Assembly (NCBI GenBank): GCA_000328365.1
Contig: KB305197.1
Span: forward strand, 26,809-90,808
Origin: Capitella teleta
Taxonomy: Eukaryota > Annelida > Polychaeta > Capitellidae
Direction: 5' to 3'
DNA length: 64,000 bases
Part shown: piece after piece, positions 1-13,612 of the stretch
Numbering within the stretch: position 1 is the first letter of the stretch
How the letters are laid out: every line of letters starts with the position of its first letter
The notes under the pieces: model-generated
Databases searched by the model: none
Seen by the model: the letters and a program-made list of their open reading frames with translations, nothing else
What the model was told of the DNA's origin: nothing
Made by a program: the position numbers and the translations under genes

Positions 1-1
1 T

Positions 2-408
2 GCCCTAAGTGACAACTACCTGCGGATGCAGCTTACTTTTGGGTCAAGATTCAAAGTTCTCCTGGATGTGTCGATTGAGCTGGAAGATGGAGCGGCGGAT
101 TTAATTGAAGTTGCAATACACCCAGAGGGATTTGATCTGGTATTGACTGAAATTATGATAGTTGGATATGACACCAGCCCGTGCTATTCTGCAGATTGAA
201 GGAGGCAAGCAGACAGTCGTCAATGAACCAGCAAAAGATATCTGGCTTGCATTGACGGCGGGTCAACTCGCTGTGGGAATCGGAGGTCCCAAACATGGCA
301 CCAAGTTCACGAGCCAAGCCACCAGCATAAAAAGCATAACAGACGTGCGAGTGGTTTCCAACAACAACTTCCTCAAACTGGATGGCGTTCTTTGCTCCAT
401 GACACAAG
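2..408 (+). CDS. Methyltransf_FA domain exon (partial, frame-disrupted)
   Basis: This is the 3' part of an exon that starts left of the window. Reading from base 2, the protein runs through a beta-rich stretch to EIMIVGYD, which matches the family core (EIVIGGW-N-like). The second half of the domain, with IEGGKQTVV, IWLALTAGQLAVG and a final cysteine, lies one frame further on (bases 162-408). The shift falls near 170-178, where a run of three C could hold one extra base. The likely donor is at 409 (AAG/GTTTGC), giving a phase 1 end, the same phase as the next exon. Methyltransf_FA was named after a crustacean farnesoic acid O-methyltransferase but is mostly a non-catalytic, probably extracellular, repeat domain in marine invertebrates. 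The function of this gene is unknown. Confidence 0.55.
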
Positions 409-695
409 GTTTGCATTCATTCGCGGAATCAAGTGTCACTAATGGCAATAAGGAAGAATGATATTTTAGGCGTGCGATTTTCGTAAAACGGTAGATTGTG
501 AAAGTGGCTGAAAATTGTGCAAATCATTGCAATAATTGCACTGACTGAGTCCGTGCATTCAATCATAACCAGTCCTCACATGTTGGGGAGTGGAGAGTGA
601 CATCATCGGCGTCTGAAATGAGACGTTGACCGTTTCATTGTTAGAAATGTGTACTCGGGTACCGTGCATTAAGTCACGGACATAATTCAAGCACC

Positions 696-772
696 CTGTT
701 GTCTGGCGCCCGTATCATCCGATTGGTTTGGGTGGAGCCGTAAAACCCTATCACGCACGCAGCACCCTTTTG
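696..772 (+). repeat. SINE body fragment
   Basis: About 65 bases starting CTGTTGTCTGGCGCCCGT match, almost without change, the minus strand of the SINE at 20640-21060 (the part at about 20717-20778). It sits inside the intron between the first two Methyltransf_FA exons. The rest of that intron (409-873) shows nothing else I recognise. Confidence 0.7.
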
Positions 773-873
773 AGTAGTTCTTCTACCTTACTCCCAAATG
801 AAATATCTAGTGTTATAGCTTTCATTTTAAGCTGATAACCTTTTAAACAACCCTCATCTGGTACTTTTTCCAG

Positions 874-1257
874 GACAAGTGACAAGTGATCAATGCAAAG
901 ATGAAGTCATCTACCCACGCTGGAATTTTCCCGGTCGATACAAAGTTCCAATAAGTTACATCTTGTTCAAATCACTCCATCTACATCTGTTGGTTGAGAT
1001 AGCTTTTGAAGAGCATGCGCAACCTGGTATCAAATTTAAAGATGAATCTATATTCATCGGAACCAAAGTCATACAGCAACTGTCATCAAACTACTGGTAT
1101 GCCCTGACTGACAATCAAGTCAAGTTCGGATCTGGGCTCATTGTGGGTGAAAATGAGCTTTATACAGAAGAAACTGGTGCAACTGTCATCGGTGATATTA
1201 TTGTAATTCATCGCATAAATTACCTCCAAATGTCAGGAAGTTTATGTGAGGTTCAAC
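874..1257 (+). CDS. Methyltransf_FA domain exon, intact
   Basis: A single open exon of 384 bases. It follows a good acceptor (pyrimidine-rich, TTTTTCCAG at 865-873) and ends at a consensus donor (GTGAGT at 1258). It starts and ends in phase 1, so it is a symmetric module that can be duplicated without breaking frame. It encodes a cysteine near the start (DQC), a hydrophobic strand run (LHLHLLVEIAF), the family's aromatic core (NYWYALTDNQVKFGSG) and a closing SLC. Spacing and motifs match the exons on either side, so all three belong to one tandem-domain gene. It is the only one of the three that reads through without a frame change. The role is probably extracellular binding, by analogy only. 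Confidence 0.72.
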
Positions 1258-1371
1258 GTGAGTTTAGACATTCAGTCCCGATAAGTAAAAAGGATTCTTT
1301 GAATTGATCAACAGACAAACAATGCATTAATGAAACGAAAGCGGGTGAAACCGGGTCTTTCTTTCTGGAAG

Positions 1372-1778
1372 AGAACCAAATGAGGTTCGCAAGACTGGAT
1401 CTATTTCCATTCGTAATGGTGTCGATTTTCTTTGCCTTTGAGGACCAGAGCTTTAATACAATAAGTCTATCGTTTAGAGCATATGAAGGCACATCAGATT
1501 TGAGCAGATTGGTGAGACGATTGATTCAGAGATGCCACATAAATTAGGTTCGTGTTTTCTCCATCAGTCTGAGAATGGGTATCCTGGGAAACATTTCGAT
1601 GGCCGCCAAGACACCTACTGGGTTGCCCTGATTGGTGGGCGACTCAAATGCGGTTATGGTGACGCTATTGGTGAGAACGTGCTCTTCACAAGCAATGCAA
1701 CTGGCGTGACCAGGATTGGCCTCGTGAACATCGATTCCAGTGGAAGTGACATTGTGATCTCTGGAATGACCTGCCCCG
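1372..1778 (+). CDS. Methyltransf_FA domain exon, frame-disrupted
   Basis: The third copy of the module. A pyrimidine-rich acceptor (TCTTTCTTTCTGGAAG) ends at 1371 and a GTGAGC donor follows 1778; both are phase 1. The first half of the domain (LFPFVMVSIFFAFED) reads in one frame to a stop at 1545. The second half (FEQIGETIDSE, then DTYWVALIGGRLKCGYGD and a final MTC) reads in another frame that is open from about 1487. The exon is 407 bases, not a multiple of three, although both ends are phase 1, so it carries a net frame-changing indel near 1485-1500. Without splicing the reading ends at a TAG after 1790. Either the array is decaying or the assembly has base errors here. Confidence 0.58.
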
Positions 1779-2509
1779 GTGAGCCTGGATATGAGTAGTT
1801 CTTAGATTGAGATGCGAGAGAGAGAGAGAGAGAGAGAGAGTTTGGCTGTTTTCTGTTCGTTGTCTTTGTGTTTGTTCTGTATAATATTTCGAAACGTGCA
1901 TCCCTCTTCAACAAATATAATCAGGTTGGTGTGTAATTGTTGTTTATCAAGTGCGCCTGCATCAATGAATTCAGCCATGGTGAGTGAATTATGTTGAGTG
2001 AATGATGCACATCTTCAAATTCTATGCAGGTTTCTGCATCACAAGGAAGATCCTGCTGCCCAAGTTAAGTCTTTTGCTCTAACGCAGATACCAATATACA
2101 TACTTGACATTTATTATGAAATATTGTTCCCTTGGAGGAGCTTGCATGCAGTCCAGATATGAAATTCATCGAGACTTAGGGGACTTAACAGGGGATGGAT
2201 TAACATACAGTTCCAGCCATCAAACTTGATGTCTGATGCAACGCCGATGCAAAATGTCCACTCCCTTATCGATGAGATGCCTCGGAGAGTTCAGGCTCTT
2301 CAAACTCTTGTGATATTTATACAGCTATTAAACATGTAGAAGTCATGGCTTGTGCAATTCTGAATAAACCATTTCATTCAAATTACTTTCCGCTTGTTCA
2401 GTGAGCGGGTATGTGAATTGACACAATGGGCTATAACAACAGTAAATGCATTTATATCAGGGTCTTCATAAATTCTGCTAATACATCCTCATATTTAGAA
2501 TTATTAGGT

Positions 2510-2548
<39 letters not shown>

Positions 2549-5500
2549 CGGTCAAAGTATATATACATATATACATTGTTTTTTTTATTTCTTTGTATGC
2601 AATGAGGCCATAGTTATGGGCTATTCACGCATTTGCATCGGTTGTACAAGTAGGCTGGAAGTTATATGACACTGCTTGATTTATTCAACAGTGTTTAATG
2701 CAAACCACATCATTGCACTTTGTTGCATCGCTCTCAATCATTAACTTACCAATGCATGTACAACCAAATAGCTAAACTGAGCCTGAACTATTATTGGATG
2801 TTGGGGCTGGTGCTGCTTCTATTGAAATGAAAAAAGCGCTCTGGGAGATTGCTCGGTGTAGGGCTCTGAATCTTTGTAAGGATGTTCAGGTTCTATTTCG
2901 AGGTACATTGAAGCATATGAAAGCCACACAAAATGAAGCTGCTTGTATTTAGATGCATAGACTAAAAATATGCTGAGCAAAAGCTTCTAGTCAGGCGATC
3001 TAGGCATATCTGTGAGTTTCAGGGTCGTCTATGTGTATTGGTTTCCCGATAAGGAACTCTGGGATCTATAGACTGAAATACACTCGGTCAGTGCTGGGAT
3101 TGCAATGGAGACTCATTTCTCTCTGATTGACTTTAATTCTGGAGGATCAAACAGACGTGTTGATAATTTCGTGGACACCTGCGACAGGTGTGACTTGCCC
3201 TTCGTGACTTGTTTTCCAAGGTCAGCACAAAAGCTGTTGGTTTTATTTAATGGAATGCGCACAGGTGGAAATTACATTTTGAGATTAGCCATGTTACACG
3301 GTTTTCTGTTCCAAGCAAAAAACTAAAAATTGTCCGCAGTGACCTAGTTGCCAAGGTCAGCAAAGAAGCTGACAAATAGCATTCAGGTTCAATTTGCTGA
3401 TCTTAAAACTATCCCTGTAGATGCGATGCTGATGGGACTTTGACCTATGCAGTGCTCATCTCTGGGTTCCTCCTGTGGCGCTAATTCAACACTGACCGAG
3501 GATATAAGCACCACTCATATATCTCAGATCGACCAATGTCGAAAGTAAAGGGCAAACGAGTGGGTGACCAGCTAGAGGGGATTGCCTCTGTAAATCGATG
3601 TGTTTGATTCGTAATGTACATTATAATGATGAGCATGATAGCATACAAAGCGAATGTAAATTCTTCACTAATGGAGATTGAGAGTTTTTTTTTGCTTTTT
3701 CACGGATTACATAAATTGCGACAAATGTTCATGTGCGATCTGAAGAAGGAAGCAAAGAGGCAAATCTTTCACCGATCTGGGTGAACACTAAAGAAGGTAA
3801 ATTTCATCGTCGAATTATATTTAGATAATGACACCAGAACAGAAATACATGGAAGTCTGAACACAGTATTTTGTCTTTTTCTTTGTTTCACGTACAGTGT
3901 ATAATTAATGTAATGCATACTAAGTAATACATACTAATTAATAACTAACTAATTAATACATGCATACCTCCGCTACTCAAAGGCATCTTTGCCTTTTAAG
4001 CTCCTTATTTTAGTTAGTTAAAACATTATTCTCATAAATACCATCATGCCCAAGTGATAGTCTCTTAATTGATCCAGGGTCACTGTGTGAATCAAAATAC
4101 TAGAGTTGTACGAAAGGTTCTCAGCTTAATATAGAACGCGCAGTACTAGAGACGTGAAATTTGAAAGTTAGATAGAACAACTACACCATTCACAAGGTCA
4201 TATGCAGCTTTATTTCCTGGGCATAATTAGTTTCTGATTAAGTGCACTTCTACGATAACACTTTTTGACAGTGATATCGGTAGAAGTTCCCATTTCGTGT
4301 GCAAAAGATTTGATTTGTGGGCATCTCATATATAACACTTTTTTTATTGCAACATTTGATGGCTAATTTTAATCGTGTACACTGCTTGTGTGTTGACTTT
4401 GCTATGATAAGAATTAAATGAAATTCTATCATAAAAATATACAGTTAACACGGAGATTGCGCTACGGAGGTGCATTAATTGTTGGACAGTGTTCTGAAAA
4501 ATAGGATTAAAGTACAATTTGCGGGCGTTTATACTTACACACTCACATCATTTGAATCTGATGACCTGCTCAACTTATCATGCCACGATAATAGGGACGC
4601 ATCAAAAGTTCAGAAGAATAAAAGGTTTTTGGTTCCGCATTTATGATCAGCTGTTCGTTGCCAATGATTGAATATAAATTCTATCAACCGGAACTAAATA
4701 ATCTCCTTATTCGATGCGTTATGAATTTAGCGAACTTCGAACGGCTTTTTCTGTGAGCGATCAATCCATGCTATAGAGTATCTCTGAAGGGAATTAACAT
4801 TCTAGGTGGTCACTATATATCTCACTCAATAAGGGATACACTGCGCCTTACAGCATACGGCGATTGTGTAACGTTCTGCTAAGAGTGGGCAAAGGTCGTC
4901 AGCTCGCTTTTGCTGGAGTCAATTAGGAATATAAAAGAATAGAATTCCTTTAACGATGAGAACAAAGCAGATGAAAGAACGGATGATCCACAACGTGTCG
5001 CTCTTCCACGTGTGCCGTAGGCCCTATGACCTTAAAGCTGACCTTGCACCAAACGCACACCCCCCTAACTTACATGGCCGCCTACTTTGACGCAAATTCG
5101 GCGCAGAAAAAAAGCCATAGAAGACGACTATGGACTCAGTTGGAACTGTTGAACACTCTGCTTCACAGCAAAACAATAAAACCGTGAAATCTTTGATTTT
5201 CTTATCTGAACATGTTCTGGAGTTCTAACTACTTTTCTCACTCAACTAGATTTCGAGCATTAATGGCCACCCGGTTACAGGGATCCTTTTTTTGCCCACA
5301 GAGACACAGACGTTGATGATCCACAATTAAACATTATTAAAAACATCATTCTCCTTGAATATTGATTACTTCAGGCTTGAATGCATGTGGAAAATTAGAC
5401 GGTAAAATTGAAAATTGCGACAGTCTATATCTGTTTATTTTTGGTTCTCATCAGTTTGCCAGACTTTCTTCTTAGTGTACTCCCTGTTAAGGGGAACTCC

Positions 5501-8500
5501 CTGAAGCACCCTTATCTCCGCTGGTTTATGACGTCCGAGGGAAGCGGCTCGTTACGGTGGATGTCTGGAGAGGGCAGCGGTGAATGTCCTCTTGCATCTG
5601 ATCTAATCTGATTTGTGCTCTTATCAGTTGATGCATATGCGTGGTCTAAATAGAAGCTATACGTATTTAAACCCACGCTGCGAGGTAAAATGGGCGAAAC
5701 ATATTTTATAAAAAATGGTGCCCCAATAAATTCATGTGTCTTCAATGCACAGATAAGTGTGCAATTGGAATTAATTAACATATCCTGTCAATACACAGAT
5801 AAAATCAAATCAAACATAAAGGTGAGTTTGGCCGCAATTCAATGATGCCTGGTAAGATTGACGCTCAAAGTTAGATGCCCGCGTGACGGTGTTTTGATTA
5901 TGAGTTCCATTTCATTAGTATACCTCACTCGACCAAGCGCTGTGAGTCTATGCTAGCAGTCGAGATACAGACGCATTTGAATCGGTTTACAAAAGTGGAA
6001 ATAAACCTCGGTCCCGGGCTCTGCTCTAGCTCCAAAATAACCAACATTTCCGCCATCCATGACTGTCATTCCAAAAGGGTTCACCCTGAGGCATTTTGGA
6101 CACAGATTCCACCCGATGCCACAACACCGATGTCTGCCGAATTGGCACCCTCAGGAAAACACATTTGCCGTCCTTATAAGGTCATCCGTCCACTTTAACT
6201 ATTCTCAGACACCTCCCACGTCGCAATCTACTCAAATGATCCTTCGGTATTTTTGCTCACGTAATGCCGACGTCATTCGCGAAAGCCGTATGCGCATCAT
6301 CCAGATTGGACCACCGTCGATGTCGACGAGGTAATCTCTTCTCAAAAGGCTCTTGTCAAAAACTTCTTTCAGGATTATGACGTCACGCGGATAACGGGAA
6401 ACCTAAGAACGTCTTATCTGTCAAATGCAAAGTGGCCCTGATGCCGACATGGACATGATACTTATCTGCACTTAAGGAGAAAAGTGTAGCTGAATTCACA
6501 ATGGCGAAGGCGGCTCGATCTACCGTTGTAAGGGACCTTGGCATTAAAATATTACAGTCATATAACATGTTGATTTACAACACAGAGTATAAAGAAATAT
6601 GGGTATTAATCAGCGATGACAATTGAAAGGGGTGATCCTCACGAAAGGGCAAGCCATCGCAATCCGTTTATGGAGCAACATTCCATCGCAGCTGAGACGA
6701 ATTATTTGCTCAGCAAAACATCACAACTAAATTCCAAGTAGAATCTATCTCTGGTGTATGCGGAATAAAAGTGATCCACTCGAGGAATTTAGCCGCTATA
6801 CCTGTAAAACACTATTATCACCTTGATTGGCTCAGTGCCATCTAACAGTTCATCACCCTTTCCCCTCTACTGATCACTTCAAAAATGATATCGGACGAAA
6901 TGGATAAAGGTGAACAACACAACAAGACTCTCAACTGCAGTTTGCTGCATCTATCTATGCCGAGGGACGTCACTGAAATAGTTGACGATCAAGTGATTTC
7001 TTTCTGAGGTATTCCCATGTACGTCAGCGGTATTGTCTTCCACGCCATCTGCTGCAAGGCTTAAAGAGACAGCTTCATTTGCAGTCTTTTGCAGACGATT
7101 CTTCTTTCGCTGAAAAGATGACAGCTGAGTTCTATATTTAGGCGTTCAGTCATGTCCAGTGATAAACTAAAGTTTGTGCTTCAGCTTTCATCTGCAATAA
7201 TGAAACTACGGTCTTTTTTAACCGTGTGAGTGATGAAAGCGGACTGCCATTGCTGACCATTCATGCAAGCTATAATTATGCATTAGCTAATCCAATATTA
7301 TGTCTTTCTTCAATTAATTATAGCATATTAGATATGCCGATAATAAATCTCATTATATGATACCACTGGATTGCATAATCGTATTGATATCTACATAAAT
7401 TTGTATGTTGCATATCATGCAGTTATATAGTTAGAATAGCCCCGCGTGCCTGGATAATGCAGACGTTCTGATTCTGGTCTGCAACACAACGTTCCGAACA
7501 CAAAAACGTCTTATTCGAAGAACAACGGACTTATCTTCTTTTCTGCGAACTCATATTGCAACAAGGATTCGCAGGAACCGCGCAATATTTGAGACATTCC
7601 AAGTGCGCCTTAAGAAAGCTCTTCTGTTTGAGGGTAACCAGGCATTCATTAACCTGAATCCCGTGATATATGGTGTCTGAACTCCTGCTTTATGAGACGA
7701 CAAAGAACGTGTATAGCACCGCTAACGGACCCATTTGGTCAAGCAGTGGGCGGTGGTGGTCAATCAGAGCACCAGGACAGTGGTCAATCGATTGACACAC
7801 TTGCTTGCCTGCCACGAATATGAATGTCAGCACTTGTTTGCTATCACTCCCTGGATCTGCAAATAATAACTGCTAATGATAACCGAGCTAATTTTAACCA
7901 CAATGCTGATTTGTATTGTATCACATGACTGATATAATGTTTAACACCACCATAAATAGGTTTGAGGTTTCCTGGAATACATTAAGTCTACAGGGGGTGC
8001 CTGGTAGGTACGCGTCTATACTTTCAATACCTATTGTAATCGTGCGCAGGGGAAGCTAAATTTAGATTTCAGTGTGTTTGCATGCGCTCACCCCAATGAG
8101 CTTACAAGGGAGAATACTCAAATTTACCCTCTTCCCTAGAGCAATGACGTCAGTATACAGATCACCAGAGTTACAATGTCAAAGGCATTCCCAGGCAAAA
8201 TTTCAATGTCTAGGCTGTCTGCCATCTGGGAGAGGCAACCTGCAATGACTCAGATACATTGAGACAATAATCAACTGTCTCAGATTGAAGACTGTTTGTA
8301 CTTTGGCTCCGAATCCTGTGAACAGCATGCCACCCCGTTGCAACGAATCTGTAGTCAAAAAATAAGGCTACACAAATGACATCTAGTCCGATGCTCTAGA
8401 ATTCTTGATCTTCAAATAAGGTCAAACGAAAACCTAATTACCTCTTCAATCTGGGAAGCTTTCTAAAGAGTGCGATGCCCCAAGTGAACGGGGCTGTCTC

Positions 8501-8866
8501 ATTTCTTCAGCAAATGAGCGACTTCTCTTCCAGGCACAGCCTTCTTAGCAGGAGAAGATTGTTCGTCTCAGATCCGTCATGCTTCCGGTGTGACTGCCAC
8601 GTGGATCCAGGGTAGCACAAAGGGTCGCTAAGAGGAAGATCTGATTGCAGACCACGCAGGTAATTGTTCTCCACATCGGACGGCAGCACCGGTGATTATG
8701 CTCGACTTATTGGAGGCATGCGACTGATATTCTTATCCAGGACATGATTTAGAACATTTGTGCATGGAGAAGTACGTGCTTGTCGTCTTACACCGATTAA
8801 GGCGACCCAAGTTTCATGTTTAGGTCAATTAAACTTGAGGCAATGTTCATTATCACTTTGGATGAA
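1779..8866. other. Non-coding stretch with simple repeats
   Basis: No supported gene. It contains a (GA)n tract at 1815-1840 and a 36-base poly(A) at 2511-2546. A 58-codon open stretch at about 2778-2951 (+) has no recognisable domain. A short hydrophobic ORF at 5408-5611 begins at TTG, not ATG. The last exon and the end of the Methyltransf_FA gene may lie here but I cannot place them. Confidence 0.5.
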
Positions 8867-9585
8867 CAGAGTAAAACAAAACTATAAAATTTGCTAAAAT
8901 GTATCAATTATTCCAAAAAATAACTACCTGGTATGGGTTGACTATGTTCTTCTGCGCCAATTTATGCCAAGAAATCAAGTAAAAAGTCAATTGTGAACGA
9001 GCGAGGATCTTTTAAATGCAAGTGGTGAGTGATGGCGAAGAGAGCAAAATCAGATGAGCTCCTGAACGAACATTATGGAATGTCATCTCTTGTATGGCGC
9101 TTCAATACAAGCTCTCTGCTTTGTTTGGAATTTGGAGACAAACATTAGAGCTACTGTTACAACAATAGGACTCTCAAACAAAGAATATTACGAGAGCGTT
9201 GCTTAATTATACGTTCAATGAAGCTTATCCATGGTCCAGGGCCCCCTTTGCCACCAAAAGGGAATATATCGCGGAATGATGAGTGCACTCTATTAATTGA
9301 GATAAATCGGCATAAATGTTGGTGACATTGTAATATAAATGATATGAATAGCAGCATAAGATTTCGTGGGGCTTATTTAACCTCAGATTTCTGAAGCAAC
9401 TAAGGCTTATTTGGTCCGAGGAGGTATGACATGTTAGACTAACCATACCAATTATTTATTTCTCTTATCTTTGTGTGATTTTTACACTGCGATCTGTTTT
9501 GTAACACTTTCTCAAAAATGCGTAGCACAATTGGAAAGCATTGAGATTTTTAATATGGAGTAGTGACTACTTTTGGCCCACTCTG
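8867..9585 (-). mobile_element. Non-autonomous TIR transposon, copy A (Tc1/mariner-like)
   Basis: 719 bases, homologous along its length to copy B (17975-18660) but in the opposite orientation. The right end reads CTTTTGGCCCACTCTG followed by TA (9586-9587). The left end, CAGAGTAAAACAAAACTA, is a worn inverted copy. TIRs starting CAGAG flanked by TA are usual for the Tc1/mariner group; that family assignment is inferred from the ends only. No transposase is visible, so it would be mobilised in trans. It carries a 66-codon ORF (9157-9357, -) related to one in copy B. Confidence 0.75.
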
Positions 9586-11061
9586 TATAATTGTTTGGCT
9601 CGAGACATCGCGAAACACCGATTAAGATTCACTAAACCACCGGGGGGTCCATTATAATTTTTGTTTGTTTTAATACCGTGCAATATAACATTAGGCAGTC
9701 CTCCTGCCTCTCATGTTTGTGTCCTACATGTATTAATAATTTCAGTCGAGTTCATTATTCCTAATTAAACCACCGTCGCTTCTTTCTATTCATAGAAAAC
9801 ATAAATTTCACTAATATTTCGATGTCATTGAAGCCCCAGTGCGCAGTAATCTGACCTTCACATGTGTCTGCTTGTCTCGCCCTCTTCTGACAGATAACTT
9901 GACACTTAACATTGGCCACTGTAATCATGAGTGGGCGGCCATTGGCAAATTGGCTTCGATGCTTGTCTAAAGTCCCACGCACTTCAATCTTTCCTACAAA
10001 ACAAGTTTATAGCTCAATATTTGCAAAGTCAGAATAATTAATTTTCTAAGCTACTATTACATAACTGCCTTCGTGTCCAACAGCAAGGTCCACGCAGAAT
10101 ATTAGCTGTGCTATCAGGCATGGAAGATGGCCATGTCTAAAAAGCATTGAACAGATTGCAAGCGTTCAGAATGCTCAGTTGCTGGTTGAGCGCCTTTGCA
10201 AAAAAAAGCACTGCTTTGGCCTTTATGAGATTGGCTTATAAATCAGGACTTTAATGACCACCATAAAAGCCGGGCAGTCAAGTGGCCGGATCAAAGCCGC
10301 CCCGTGCTGACCTCTCTAAGTTCCCTTGGATTCATGTCACAAAGTTTGTGCACTTAGCACTTGCTGTACATTCAGACTAAATTAGAATATCCAGGGGCGC
10401 TCATTTGTTTTTATGTTCTGTTGATCAAAGATTCATAGACTGGCAACGTTGTCGAACATCTGCGATCAATCTTCCAACCGAAAACTAACTGTTAATCACC
10501 CGAACGTATCTAACTGCATAGTTCCTTCCTCTATAAATCATAAGCATAGTGGTCCTTTTGGTGACAAGTTATATTAAGGTTGTGTCTGTGAATGGCACGG
10601 TATAGCTGGGTTGTGTCACAATGGGCAGAGAACATCAGCTGGTAAACGGCGGGACGTTGGTTGGGCGAAATGGTCCAGAATGCTGCTCCAGGGGATCCAG
10701 GGGAACGGCAGTTAGGCAAGGACATTTTCAAGAACCCACATACCTGTTTTTAGTTACTGTGAATGTCATACTCTGTGTTCGATACATGTAATTACGCCAT
10801 TTCAGAGTGTTTTTCATTTATTATAATCTCCGTTTACATGTACAATTAAACCGCAGTATTTTGAGGGCAGGCCGTTAACCATATATATGGAGACTTGCTT
10901 CTTATAATGTATAGATAATACAGAGAAGCCATACTCCTATATTTCATTGATAATCTCATTATCGTATGTCCAGGGTCATCATATCTCTTGGAGAAGACCC
11001 GGGGGACCCGATAACTTGAATAATGTGCCGATTGACCCATACTTGTTCAATTGAACATGAG
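9586..11061. other. Non-coding stretch, two exon-like minus-strand ORFs
   Basis: Two minus-strand open stretches look mildly coding: 9761-9982 (preceded on that strand by TTTTGTAG, a possible acceptor) and 10531-10731. Neither shows a domain I recognise, and they are not joined by clear splice sites. Nothing else is seen. Confidence 0.35.
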
Positions 11062-11399
<338 letters not shown>

Positions 11400-11463
11400 T
11401 TTATTCAGTTATAAAACGCAATGGTGCATGTGCTTCTATGCGCTGTACAATAAGATACATTAA

Positions 11464-11935
11464 CACATTCACCGCCAAACACGGAGATTTCCGTGCTTGC
11501 GTGCCCAACGCTTCTCCGCCAAACACGGAGATTTCCGTGTTTTGCACTTTTTGCTATATACGGGTGCTATAACCTCTTGCGCATCATCTCTGAAAATATC
11601 TAAGAGTTTGACCGTGTGCATCTATGATTACATCATGATTTTACGGATATATGTTCCTAAACCAATCAATAATCCTTGTACTTCTGAAGTTTATATAGCA
11701 GTTACCGATTGATTTGTGATAGACCGCTGCCGAAAGTATGCAGCGAAGCGATCACGACTCGAGGTGAAGCAGTGAAGCGAATAGTTTTCACAGCAATTGG
11801 GCAATGCGGGTGTTCAGCTTGAATGCTGGTGTACTGGTAAACTTATGTGATGAGTTATTGAAAAAAATAAGAAGATATGTATGTACGATGTATTTACCTC
11901 GTATACATGTATATGTCCCTGTACTAGTATATTCA
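11464..11935. mobile_element. piggyBac-like element end, copy 1
   Basis: It begins exactly after TTAA (11460-11463) with CACATTCACCGCC and contains two copies, 44 bases apart, of a block whose core CACGGAGATTTCCGTG is nearly palindromic. The same sequence begins exactly after TTAA at 41145-41148, with only a handful of differences over about 400 bases; similarity fades after about 11935. TTAA-specific insertion and CAC-type ends fit the piggyBac superfamily, but no transposase is seen. The 71-codon ORF at 11497-11712 is also present in copy 2; near-identity alone explains that. Confidence 0.6.
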
Positions 11936-12635
11936 TCTTCCCCTCAATCAAGGCTTGCGTCAATTTTTTTCGGCCGTGTGTAAATACACATGAAATCTAT
12001 GGACAAAAATAAGCATATATACACGTATACACTACCAGCATTGTTTCTACAACTCACAGATCTCTTGCCAATGAATAAAATTTTGAATGCATATCCAGCA
12101 ATGAAGGACCACAAGTTCCGATATAATATATCGCATAATTATAATATATAATATATATAGTGTAATTATAATATATCACTATATGTCAGATTCCTTCGAT
12201 ATAAAAACGAGGAACGCAGCGAATTTGAGATCAAAATAATTCTTTCTCATGAGGTGTTTCTTGAAAGCCAGACAATTAGTGAGGAAGGGTGACCGGCGCC
12301 TGTTTCTATTGTTTGTCGTCGATATAACTGTAAACATAAGGGTTTCCCGAATATGAATTTCTTTGAAGTTTTCTTTGAAGTTTTCAAGATATGCCGCCGA
12401 CGCTGGCTTGGCGGCCTTCTTCGCTTTCCAACAGCGACCAGTGTCTGGCGAGATGCGTGATATGGGAGCAACATGGGGTCGCAAGTCGGGATTGGAGTAT
12501 TGATGTAACTCACGGGAGTTATGAGATAACGAGACAAAGAAAAGACAAAGAAAAAGAGAAAGAAAAAGTATCCGAGTAGGAATTGCCGAGTATGCACCAG
12601 AAATGGACAGCGAAGAGAAACTAGATATATTGCGC

Positions 12636-12799
12636 NNNNNNNNNNNNNNNNNNNNNNNNNNNNNNNNNNNNNNNNNNNNNNNNNNNNNNNNNNNNNNNNN
12701 NNNNNNNNNNNNNNNNNNNNNNNNNNNNNNNNNNNNNNNNNNNNNNNNNNNNNNNNNNNNNNNNNNNNNNNNNNNNNNNNNNNNNNNNNNNNNNNNNNN
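12636..12799. other. Assembly gap (164 N)
   Basis: Unresolved bases. The right end of the TTAA element that starts at 11464 was not found; it could be lost in this gap or the copy may be truncated. Confidence 0.99.
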
Positions 12800-13552
12800 T
12801 TCCATTTGACTTTCTTTCCTGGACACGCGGTGTTTACATTGGTGAGTGTCTCAACATTATAAATACGCAATAATTATTTTGTTCAACGTTTAAAAACGAT
12901 GTGTCTTCGTCAGTACATTGTAAATAAATTTGGATTATTTGTGGATTATAGTATTTCAGGCAGTCAAAAGAAAGTGATAGAACATTGCCTACGTCAAAAC
13001 GCATTCTATAATAACCGTTTCAGACGTAAGTATCCCTGTATATGTAAGGTTCAGACATTATATGAATAACCAACAGAAGATAAATGCTGGCATTGGGTTG
13101 AATTTACATCATGAAATGTCGATTAATCTGCAAGAGGATATAAGAATTATAAGAGGCTAGACAATAAGACCAATATCCCCATATAACTCATTTCTCTGAC
13201 ATGCACCTGGCTTTCCTGGTGAAATCCTTGACATATTGTCTATGCGGAACAAGGAAGTCTTCAAATTGGGGCGTCATATTTCACATCATTGATATTTAAA
13301 GACGAATTCGTCTTTTACTTGGCTTCAACAGCTTCTTCGAATCATCTGTCTAACAACATCGCAGATCGCGTCAGTCACAGAAGTATGATAAGATGAGACA
13401 TGAGGCACACATGTTCTAGTAATTGGGTTTGATGACTAAACCATTCATCAAAACAAACAAACGAGTTTCTCCACTTTTTTCTCAATTAATTTCAAGTATT
13501 GTTTATTTCGCATACTATACTTATATACAGACAGGACTACACATTGTTACGC

Positions 13553-13612
13553 AATTTGGCAATACCCGCGGAGTCACCAAATAATGATGAAGCGAATTAT
13601 AATCCAACCTCA
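13553..13612. repeat. SINE body fragment
   Basis: GTTACGCAATTTGGCAATAC followed by GGAGTCACCAAATAAT resembles the stretch at about 20879-20935, part of the body of the SINE at 20640-21060, in the same orientation. It is more diverged than the fragment at 696. Confidence 0.5.

Noticed and set aside
139-161. GT...AG interval that would rejoin the two frames of the first Methyltransf_FA exon
   Set aside because: At about 22 bases it is too short to be a spliceosomal intron; a frameshift is more likely.
5408-5611. Short ORF with a signal-peptide-like start
   Set aside because: It begins at TTG with no ATG, has no domain and no supporting splice or promoter signals.
10531-10731. Minus-strand ORF with RSPGSPG, possible C1q/collagen-like piece
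   Set aside because: The match is a few residues long, with no Gly-X-Y run and no C1q core.
12179-12870. ORFs of more than 200 codons spanning the N gap
   Set aside because: Much of their length is N; the sequence on either side shows no domain.
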